A DNA stretch of 19,061 nt from M3007 sp040383605 (GTDB lineage Bacteria; Bacteroidota; Bacteroidia; Chitinophagales; Saprospiraceae): contig JBEIDF010000058.1 of assembly GCA_040383605.1 (NCBI GenBank), positions 1 through 19,061 of the forward strand. Reading direction: 5' to 3'. The notes beneath the pieces were generated by a model. That model searched no databases. It was not told where the DNA came from and worked only from the letters and a program-made list of their open reading frames with translations. This document shows positions 13,598-19,061 of the stretch, in pieces. A program made the translations under genes and the position numbers. Every line of letters begins with the position of its first letter. Position 1 is the first letter of the stretch.

Positions 13598-15445
13598 ATG
13601 AAAAAACCACTTCTGACCCTACTGCTGTACGTCCTGTGCGCATCGGCCGCGGCAGGCCAATCCGTCAAGCGCGCTTTGCTTGTGGGCATCGGCGTGAATC
13701 CGGCTTACCCGGCCGCCCCCCTCCATGCCGTTGCCGGCGTGCAAGCCCTCCGCGGAACCCTTTTTGAAAAGGGATTTGAAGACCGGCATATTCGCGTACT
13801 CACCGATTCAGAAGCAACCCGTAGCGGTATATTGGACGCCCTGGCGCAATTCAGCGCGGAAGTGCAGCCGAGCGACCTGGCGCTGCTGCACTTTTACGGG
13901 CACGGTGTACAAATTGCCGACGATGACCGGGATGAGGCTGACCGGCTGGACGAGGCGATTGTGCCCTTCGACGGCGCCTGGCAATCGCCGCAGGTGCACG
14001 AAAACCTGATCCGCGACGACGAGTTGGGGCGTTGGGTGCATGCGTTGCGCGCGCGGGCCGGCACGCGCGGGCAGGTAGTCGTGGCCCTCGACGCCTGCCA
14101 CGCCGGCAGCGGACTTCGTTCAGCGGCGAAGGCGCAGGCTCGCGCCGAACAGCAGCGCCTGTCCATCGGCGACGCCGATGTGGCGCCGCTCGTGGCTTTT
14201 TACGCTGCCCTACCCCACCAGGCAGCCATCGAATTGAGCCAGGAAGGCGGCCCGCGCTGCGCGATGCTCACCTGGAATTTTTGCAAGGCACTTCAGCGCG
14301 CCCAGCCCGAAACCACCTATCGCGGCTTATTCGAGGAAATTACGCTGCTGATCGCAACCCGCACCCGCAAGCAGACGCCCCAGGCGGAGGGCGCCCTGGA
14401 TATGCGGGTATTCGGCGAGAACCTGCCGCCGCCGCCGCCCTATTTTCGCGTTCACACTAGCCTGGACGAGCGCACCCTGCTCCTCGGTGGCGGGTTGTTG
14501 CACGGATTACACCCGGGGGACGCGCTGGTTTTGCACCCTGTGGACACCCGCGACACCCTGGGTCGGGCGCCGCTGGCGCGGGCGCTGGTGGAAGAGGCCG
14601 GATTGGGGATATTGGAATGTCGCGCCGCGCTTGACCGCCCCCTGTCCGAGCCTCAGGCCTTGCGCGCGTGGGTGTTCGTGGAGCGCCGCCGGTTTGCGCG
14701 GCGCAACCTAGCGCTCCGGCTCGACATTGCCGATGCGGCGCAACGCGAGGCGATCCGGCAGCAATTAACCGGCCTGGAGGACCTTGATGTGCAGGCCGGT
14801 GCGGCGGCCGATCTCCTCCTGCGCGCGGAGCGGGGCAGATGGGAATTAACGTCGGCGGAGGGCATCGTTATTTGGCAGCAGCAAGGCGTTGAGGGATCAG
14901 ACGCTGCGTTTCAGTCCCTGCGACAGGCCTTGGCCGACTACCGGCAAGCCCAGTTTTTGCGCGAATTGGAATTGGAGGCCAGTCCCTTTCAGGCCGAGTT
15001 TACGGCCCAGGTTGGCGTCCGGGGCGCACCTGGCGGGCTGCGGGCCAACAGAGACACCGTTTTTTTGCGGGTGGTGAACCGCAGTGCGACGCCCGTGTAC
15101 TACAGCATCCTCGACATAGACGCGCGCAATCGCGTGCAGGTATTGCTTCCCGGTGCGCACTGGTTGCCGGCTGATTTTCGGCTTGAGCCCGGCGAGGCCG
15201 GTCCCTTACACGCTGCGCGCTTCGATGCGCCGGGTCGGGAAGTCCTCAAGCTCCTCCTGACGCCCCAGCCGGTGGATTTGCGGAGCGCGCTGGAATCCGG
15301 CGCGCGGGCTGGGGGCGGCGGCGCCGGTTTTTTGGAAGCCTTGTTTGAAAATTTTTGGCAGTCCGGCGGGCGGACGCGGGGGCAGTCCGGCGGGTACAGC
15401 GGGAAAGAGGCCGGGGTGGAGACGTTGGTGTTGGAGGTGGAATGA
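13598..15445 (+). CDS. Exported metacaspase-like protease (peptidase C14) with DUF4384-like C-terminus
   Basis: This is a 615-residue protein. A signal peptide covers about 1-20 (LLTLLLYVLCASAAAG), so the protease acts outside the cytoplasm. The caspase fold is at about 23-285: strand KRALLVGIG, catalytic His in HFYGHG (H102), an acidic run DRDEADRLDEAIVPFD (111-125) like the basic-residue pocket of metacaspases, and catalytic Cys in VVALDACHAGSG (C167). Both catalytic residues are intact, so it should be active and cut after Arg or Lys, the latter by family analogy. The middle part (285-460) has a barrel-like domain (VHTSLDERTLLLGGGLLHGL) and a second alpha/beta segment. Residues about 464-565 (VGVRGAPGG... 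FLRVVNRSATPVYYSILDID) resemble DUF4384. The tail is Gly-rich with a small direct repeat. It is the last gene of the sigma/transmembrane/caspase operon. Confidence 0.85.
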   Translation: MKKPLLTLLLYVLCASAAAGQSVKRALLVGIGVNPAYPAAPLHAVAGVQALRGTLFEKGFEDRHIRVLTDSEATRSGILDALAQFSAEVQPSDLALLHFYGHGVQIADDDRDEADRLDEAIVPFDGAWQSPQVHENLIRDDELGRWVHALRARAGTRGQVVVALDACHAGSGLRSAAKAQARAEQQRLSIGDADVAPLVAFYAALPHQAAIELSQEGGPRCAMLTWNFCKALQRAQPETTYRGLFEEITLLIATRTRKQTPQAEGALDMRVFGENLPPPPPYFRVHTSLDERTLLLGGGLLHGLHPGDALVLHPVDTRDTLGRAPLARALVEEAGLGILECRAALDRPLSEPQALRAWVFVERRRFARRNLALRLDIADAAQREAIRQQLTGLEDLDVQAGAAADLLLRAERGRWELTSAEGIVIWQQQGVEGSDAAFQSLRQALADYRQAQFLRELELEASPFQAEFTAQVGVRGAPGGLRANRDTVFLRVVNRSATPVYYSILDIDARNRVQVLLPGAHWLPADFRLEPGEAGPLHAARFDAPGREVLKLLLTPQPVDLRSALESGARAGGGGAGFLEALFENFWQSGGRTRGQSGGYSGKEAGVETLVLEVE

Positions 15446-15573
15446 GTTGTTTTTTTAAAACATCGTTACCTACCTGGTCGGTTAAATGGTAAAAATTATC
15501 TCTGGGGTTAAGATGCGCCTGGATGAGCGTGTTTCTACGTAGCTGACTAAAAAAAGTCCCCAAACCCGGACGC
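15446..15573. other. Spacer between caspase gene and first ATPase repeat unit
   Basis: This is 128 bp after the caspase stop, with a T-run (TTTTTTTAAAA at 15449-15460) but no strong stem before it. I see no gene or clear regulatory motif until the repeat unit starts at 15574. Confidence 0.5.
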
Positions 15574-15582
15574 CAAAAACCC

Positions 15583-15590
15583 TATCTTTG
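15583..15590 (+). promoter_or_regulatory. -7 element, ATPase copy 1 (probably leaderless)
   Basis: TATCTTTG is a perfect TAnnTTTG match, and its last base is only 4 nt before the ATG at 15595. With transcription normally starting a few bases past the element, the mRNA would begin at or next to the start codon. No TTG is seen at -33. Confidence 0.6.
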
Positions 15591-15594
15591 TACC

Positions 15595-17157
15595 ATGAAA
15601 CGTTTCTTCAACACGACCGGATTCTGTAACCCGGAAACCCACTACATGGTGGATCCTTTCCGGGATTTTTACGACGATGTCCAGCGCCTGATTGAGAATC
15701 AGCAGTACTTTGTTGTCCACGCTCCGCGGCAAACAGGCAAGACGACTTTCCTGCACGCCTTGGCGCGCCGACTCAACCGAGAGGGCCGGTACGTGTCCAT
15801 CGTATGCTCCCTGGAATCGGCCGGCTACCCGAGCATTTCGGTGGAGGATGCGAACGCAGTGTTCGTCCGCTCCTTGTACCGGATGGCCGATTTTTTTCTC
15901 GAAAAACAATACCTGCCGCCACCGCCTGACCGGTACTCCGCGAGCGAATCCCTGCTGGGCGAGTACCTGACCGACTGGTGCAAATCCCTGGACAAACCCC
16001 TCGTCCTGCTGCTCGATGAAGTGGATGCCCTCTACGACGACGTGCTGATTTCTACCCTGCGCCAACTGCGCGACGGCTTCCAAACCCGCCCCCACAACTT
16101 CCCGCAGTCGGTCGCCCTCGTGGGCCTGCGCGACATCCGAGAGTACCGCCTGCGCGCTCGCGCCGACAATCCCTCCATCGGGGCAGGATCGCCGTTTAAT
16201 GTCAAAGCAAAATCTTTCTTTATCCCGATTTTTTCCCGCAAGGAAGTGCGCGAATTACTCGATCAGCACACCTATGATACCGGACAGGTATTCTCCAACG
16301 CTGTTTTTGAGAAAATCTGCGAATACTCCGGCGGTCAACCCTGGCTGACCAACGCCCTGGCTAACGAAATAGTAGCTGAAATGCTCAAAAACGATTACGC
16401 CCGCGAAATCAGCCCGGACATGGTCGAAACGGCCAAAGAACGCCTCATCGAACAGCGCCAAACACACCTGGACAGCCTGAGCGACAAGATCAACGACCCG
16501 CGCGTGCGGCCGGTCGTGCTGAGCATCGTCACCGGCGACGCCCCGGCCTTCGACGGCTTCGATGACGCGCTGCGCTATTGCCGGGATCTGGGTATCATCA
16601 CCCAGGGCAATCCGATCCGTTTTGCCAATCCGATCTACCGCGAAATCATCACCCGCATCCTGAATTCCATCCTACAGGCGGGCATCAACGAGGATATTGC
16701 AACAACCGCCTGGTACCTGCATCCCGACGGCTCGCTCGACATGGACAAACTCCTCGAAGCGTTCACCGATTTCTACCGCTGGAATTCCGAATCTTGGCTG
16801 GAGCGTTTTGAGTATCGGGAAGCCGGCCACCAACTGCTGCTCATGGCGTTTCTGCAACGTGTCATCAACGGCGGCGGGCGCATCGAACGGGAAATGGCGG
16901 TCGGAAACGGCCGCACCGACCTGGCAGTTTTTTGGAAAACACAGGTCATTCCAATCGAAATTAAAATGCACCACGACGCCCGCTCCCTGCCGCAGGGACT
17001 GCAACAACTCGCCCGGTATATGGACAAACTCGGGCAGCAGCGCGGTTATCTTGTCCTTTTTGAGAAGAAAAACTCCGAAGAACTGCCTTGGGAGCAGCGG
17101 ATTCGGCGGGAAATTTGCGCAGTGGACGGCAAGGAGATTGTGCTGTTGGGGATGTAG
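15595..17157 (+). CDS. AAA-like ATPase with C-terminal PD-(D/E)xK nuclease-like domain, copy 1
   Basis: This 520-residue cytoplasmic protein is of the AAA_35-like / archaeal-ATPase-like group common in Bacteroidota, Chloroflexi and Cyanobacteria. The opening RFFNTTGFCNPETHYMVDP is typical. Walker A is A43-PRQTGKT50 and Walker B is LVLLLDEVD (D141, E142). A GGQPWLTN motif (246-253) precedes a winged-helix-like region (about 255-365). The C-terminal domain carries restriction-fold motifs: D442 in GNGRTDLAVFW, E455-I-K457 in IPIEIKM, and a QxxxY-like LQQLARY (469-475). It could be an ATP-regulated nuclease. Related proteins recur as multiple copies and have been linked to mobile elements or conflict systems, but no function is proven. 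It is preceded by its own promoter and is not part of the caspase operon by spacing (149 bp). A near-identical copy follows. Confidence 0.88.
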   Translation: MKRFFNTTGFCNPETHYMVDPFRDFYDDVQRLIENQQYFVVHAPRQTGKTTFLHALARRLNREGRYVSIVCSLESAGYPSISVEDANAVFVRSLYRMADFFLEKQYLPPPPDRYSASESLLGEYLTDWCKSLDKPLVLLLDEVDALYDDVLISTLRQLRDGFQTRPHNFPQSVALVGLRDIREYRLRARADNPSIGAGSPFNVKAKSFFIPIFSRKEVRELLDQHTYDTGQVFSNAVFEKICEYSGGQPWLTNALANEIVAEMLKNDYAREISPDMVETAKERLIEQRQTHLDSLSDKINDPRVRPVVLSIVTGDAPAFDGFDDALRYCRDLGIITQGNPIRFANPIYREIITRILNSILQAGINEDIATTAWYLHPDGSLDMDKLLEAFTDFYRWNSESWLERFEYREAGHQLLLMAFLQRVINGGGRIEREMAVGNGRTDLAVFWKTQVIPIEIKMHHDARSLPQGLQQLARYMDKLGQQRGYLVLFEKKNSEELPWEQRIRREICAVDGKEIVLLGM

Positions 17158-17167
17158 CAGGCGGGGC

Positions 17168-17236
17168 TCTGTAAACTTATTTTAGGAGGGGCCAACCCCG
17201 CGTCCGCCCGCTAACGCCAAACGCACACCAAAACCA
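17168..17236. other. Spacer between the two repeat units
   Basis: This is 69 bp not shared between the copies. It contains two GC-rich stretches (GGAGGGGCCAACCCCGCG) that can form a short stem, GGGG-CCAA-CCCC, but no T-run follows. No gene is seen. Confidence 0.5.
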
Positions 17237-17245
17237 CAAAAACCC

Positions 17246-17253
17246 TATCTTTG
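17246..17253 (+). promoter_or_regulatory. -7 element, ATPase copy 2 (probably leaderless)
   Basis: Same perfect TATCTTTG as copy 1, ending 4 nt before the ATG at 17258. It is retained within the duplicated unit, whose left edge is only 9 bp further upstream, so the unit carries its own -7 element but not a -33 region. Confidence 0.6.
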
Positions 17254-17257
17254 TACC

Positions 17258-18820
17258 ATGAAACGTTTCTTCAACACGACCGGACTCTGTAACCCGGAAA
17301 CCCACTACATGGTAGATCCTTTCCGGGATTTGTACGACGATGTCCAGCGCCTGATTGAGCATCAGCAGTACTTTGTCGTCCACGCCCCGCGGCAAACAGG
17401 CAAGACGACTTTCCTGCACGCCTTGGCGCGCCGACTCAACCGGGAGGGTCGGTACGTGTCCGTTGTGTGCTCCCTGGAATCGGCTGGATATCCGAGTATT
17501 TCGGTGGAGGATGCGAACGCGGTGTTCATCCGCTCCTTGTACCGGATGGCCGATTTTTTCCTCGAAAAACAATACCTGCCGCCGCCGCCTGACCGGTACT
17601 CCGCGAGCGAATCCCTGCTGGGCGAGTACCTGACCAACTGGTGCAAGTCCCTGGATAAACCCCTCGTCCTGCTGCTCGATGAAGTGGATGCCCTCTACGA
17701 CGACGTGCTCATTTCTACCCTGCGCCAACTGCGCGACGGCTTCCAAACCCGCCCCCACAACTTCCCGCAGTCGGTCGCCCTCGTGGGCCTGCGCGACATC
17801 CGAGAGTACCGCCTGCGCGCGCGCGCCGACAATCCCTCCATCGGGGCGGGGTCGCCGTTTAACGTTAAGGCAGAATCCTTTTTCTTGCGGGTATTCTCCC
17901 GCAAGGAAGTGCGCGAATTACTCGATCAGCACACCCAAGACACCGGGCAGGTATTCTCCGACGCCGTTTTTGAGAAAATCTGCGAATACTCCGGCGGCCA
18001 ACCCTGGCTGACCAACGCCCTGGCCAACGAAATCGTGGCCAAAATGCTCAAAAACGATTACGCCCGCGAAATCAGCCCGGACATGGTCGAAACGGCCAAA
18101 GAACGCCTCATCGAACAGCGCCAAACACACCTGGACAGCCTGAGCGACAAGATCAACGACCCGCGCGTGCGGCCAATTGTGCTGAGCATCGTCAGCGGCG
18201 ACGCCCCGGCCTTCGACGGTTTTGATGACGCGCTTCGCTATTGTCGGGATTTGGGTATCATCACCCAGGGCAATCCGATCCGTTTTGCCAATCCGATCTA
18301 CCGCGAAATCATCACCCGTATCCTGAATTCCATCCTGCAGGCGGGCATCAACGAGGACATTGCCCAAACCGCCTGGTATGTGCTTCCCGATGGATCGCTC
18401 GACATGGACAAACTCCTGAAGGCATTCACCGATTTCTATCGCTGGAATTCCGAATCCTGGCTGGAGCGTTTTGAGTATCGGGAAGCCGGCCACCAACTGC
18501 TGCTCATGGCGTTTCTGCAACGCGTCATCAACGGCGGCGGGCGCATCGAACGGGAAATGGCGGTCGGAAACGGCCGAACCGACCTGGCAGTGTTTTGGAA
18601 AACACAGGTCATACCAATCGAAATTAAAATGCACCACGATGCCCGCTCCCTGCCGCAGGGACTGCAACAACTCGCCCGGTATATGGACAAACTCGGGCAG
18701 CAGCGCGGCTATCTTGTCCTTTTTGAGAAGAAAAGCTCCGAAGAACTGCCCTGGGAGCAGCGGATTCGGCGGGAACTGCATGTGGTGGATGGGAAAGAGG
18801 TGGTGTTGTTGGGGATGTAG
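17258..18820 (+). CDS. AAA-like ATPase with C-terminal PD-(D/E)xK nuclease-like domain, copy 2
   Basis: This is a full-length 520-residue paralogue of the preceding gene, with 24 substitutions by my count (about 95% identical) and no gaps. Walker A (43-50), Walker B (D141, E142), GGQPWLTN (246-253) and the nuclease residues D442, E455 and K457 are all unchanged, so both copies look functional. Changes cluster at K206E, I210L, P211R, I212V in the segment after SPFNVKA, and at I507L, C508H, A509V, I515V at the extreme C-terminus. Other changes include N35H, D127N, Y227Q, E262K, T370Q and E388K. The intact frame and mostly synonymous differences argue for selection on both copies, perhaps with gene conversion. 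The gene ends 15 bp before the stop codon of a gene fragment on the other strand. Confidence 0.88.
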   Translation: MKRFFNTTGLCNPETHYMVDPFRDLYDDVQRLIEHQQYFVVHAPRQTGKTTFLHALARRLNREGRYVSVVCSLESAGYPSISVEDANAVFIRSLYRMADFFLEKQYLPPPPDRYSASESLLGEYLTNWCKSLDKPLVLLLDEVDALYDDVLISTLRQLRDGFQTRPHNFPQSVALVGLRDIREYRLRARADNPSIGAGSPFNVKAESFFLRVFSRKEVRELLDQHTQDTGQVFSDAVFEKICEYSGGQPWLTNALANEIVAKMLKNDYAREISPDMVETAKERLIEQRQTHLDSLSDKINDPRVRPIVLSIVSGDAPAFDGFDDALRYCRDLGIITQGNPIRFANPIYREIITRILNSILQAGINEDIAQTAWYVLPDGSLDMDKLLKAFTDFYRWNSESWLERFEYREAGHQLLLMAFLQRVINGGGRIEREMAVGNGRTDLAVFWKTQVIPIEIKMHHDARSLPQGLQQLARYMDKLGQQRGYLVLFEKKSSEELPWEQRIRRELHVVDGKEVVLLGM

Positions 18821-18835
18821 CGGACGGGGCAAATT

Positions 18836-18928
18836 TTATTCTGCGATGCACCGGACAGAAAGGCCGTCTCTACGGTCACTGTAATAGTCCGCTCGACCGC
18901 CATAACCGTCTCCTAAGTAAGAGCATGT
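18836..18928 (-). pseudogene. Truncated 3' end of a FISUMP-type (Fib_succ_major paralogous domain) gene
   Basis: On the minus strand about 30 codons end with DRRDGLSVRCIAE and TAA (18836-18838). The preceding residues read SYLGDGYGGRADYY. The GxSVRC ending is characteristic of the Fibrobacter succinogenes major paralogous domain found in many surface proteins of Bacteroidota. The frame is closed by TAG at 18929-18931, close to the start of the hairpin element, and no FISUMP-like sequence continues beyond. It is therefore a remnant: the tail of a gene whose main part was lost or lies elsewhere. It is short, so the family call is by motif only. Confidence 0.6.
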
Positions 18929-18947
18929 CTAAAATTATATTTCTCGC

Positions 18948-19056
18948 TAATATGAAAGTCTTTTTCAGCCATACTTCGTTCCTTTTTTTCGCCGTAATTA
19001 GTCCCATTACGCCTGCAAAAAGCGCCTTGTCTGGCTAAAAAATCCTTTTCATATTA
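18948..19056. repeat. 109-bp imperfect inverted-repeat element (hairpin element 2)
   Basis: The ends are TAATATGAAA and its near complement ending CATATTA. The arms pair imperfectly up to the tip CGTAAT-TAGTCCC-ATTACG (18993-19011). Inner arm sequences (GCCATACTTCG, TTTTTT, GCCTGCAAAAA, GTCTGGC, AAAAAATCC) are shared with the element at 6087-6250, but the outer ends and tip differ. There is no coding capacity. It may extend past the window edge. Confidence 0.7.
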
Positions 19057-19061
19057 ACAGA

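Larger units (their letters stand above)
15574..17167 (+). repeat. Tandem duplication unit, copy 1
   Basis: This 1594-bp unit contains the promoter, the whole ATPase-nuclease gene and 10 bp after the stop. It matches 17237-18830 at a constant offset of 1663 bp without indels. Homology stops abruptly on both sides (caaaaaccctatctttg at the left, cggggc at the right). About 70 bp of unrelated sequence separates the copies. Confidence 0.95.
17237..18830 (+). repeat. Tandem duplication unit, copy 2
   Basis: This is the second copy of the 1594-bp unit, same orientation. Nucleotide differences are unevenly spread: the stretch encoding LLDEVDALYDDVL to REYRL and the one encoding EISPDMVETAKERL to DPRVRP are nearly free of changes, while the stretch encoding about residues 200-213 is dense with them. 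Confidence 0.95.

Noticed and set aside
15357..15394. Direct repeat GGCAGTCCGGCGGG twice, 24 bp apart
   Set aside because: It encodes the Gly/Ser-rich tail of the caspase-like protein (QSGG units); two short copies in a low-complexity tail are not a repeat array.
3008..15445. A joint defence system of the EAD11 protein and the caspase-like protease
   Set aside because: They are about 9 kb apart with unrelated genes between, and the caspase is exported and carries no EAD domain, so the sequence gives no link.
17918..18832. A 304-codon minus-strand frame opposite ATPase copy 2
   Set aside because: Shadow of a gene with Walker and nuclease motifs; similar frames opposite copy 1 are broken into pieces, so it is not conserved as a coding frame.
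1..19061. CRISPR array, tRNA, rRNA, or autonomous insertion sequence
   Set aside because: I saw no regularly spaced repeat-spacer pattern, no tRNA-like CCA/T-loop region, no rRNA-like block and no transposase gene on either strand.

Overview
The window looks like a chromosomal segment from a fairly GC-rich member of the Bacteroidota, possibly a Saprospiria-type lineage (the lineage is inference). The evidence is a fused SecDF, a secreted enzyme with a type IX secretion (Por) C-terminal sorting domain, a lipoprotein and an outer-membrane barrel with Bacteroidota-style signals, TAnnTTTG-type -7 promoter elements, and almost no Shine-Dalgarno sequences.

Layout. 1-2706 (minus) is secDF, cut by the left window edge. 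A 301-bp divergent intergenic region separates it from a plus-strand membrane protein (3008-4696) with an N-terminal EAD11-like adaptor domain. Convergent to that is a secreted class C beta-lactamase-like serine hydrolase (4704-6005, minus). A 164-bp hairpin element lies at 6087-6250. Next come three co-oriented minus-strand genes: a vanadium-haloperoxidase/PAP2-type lipoprotein (6319-7878), an outer-membrane barrel protein (7894-8817) and a membrane-bound class III adenylate cyclase (8917-10488). Four TTAGA(A) boxes spaced exactly 11 bp apart lie just upstream of the barrel/haloperoxidase pair. A perfect 29-bp inverted repeat sits between the cyclase and a divergent PG_1098-type methyltransferase (10636-11805).

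The right half is accessory-like. After an AT-rich spacer comes a tight operon: a 33-codon leader ORF overlapping an ECF-type sigma factor, then a single-pass protein with an anti-sigma-like N-terminus and a helical periplasmic part, then an exported metacaspase-like protease with a DUF4384-like C-terminus. Behind it are two tandem, about 95% identical 520-residue ATPases with a C-terminal PD-(D/E)xK nuclease-like domain. Each has its own promoter only 4 nt from the ATG, so both are probably leaderless. The second copy abuts a truncated 3' end of a FISUMP-type gene, followed by a second hairpin element related to the one at 6087-6250.

The most interesting candidates are the sigma/transmembrane/caspase operon, the duplicated leaderless ATPase-nuclease unit, the EAD11 transmembrane protein, the 11-bp-phased operator, and the hairpin family with interchangeable tips. 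A functional link between the caspase operon and the ATPases rests on adjacency alone.
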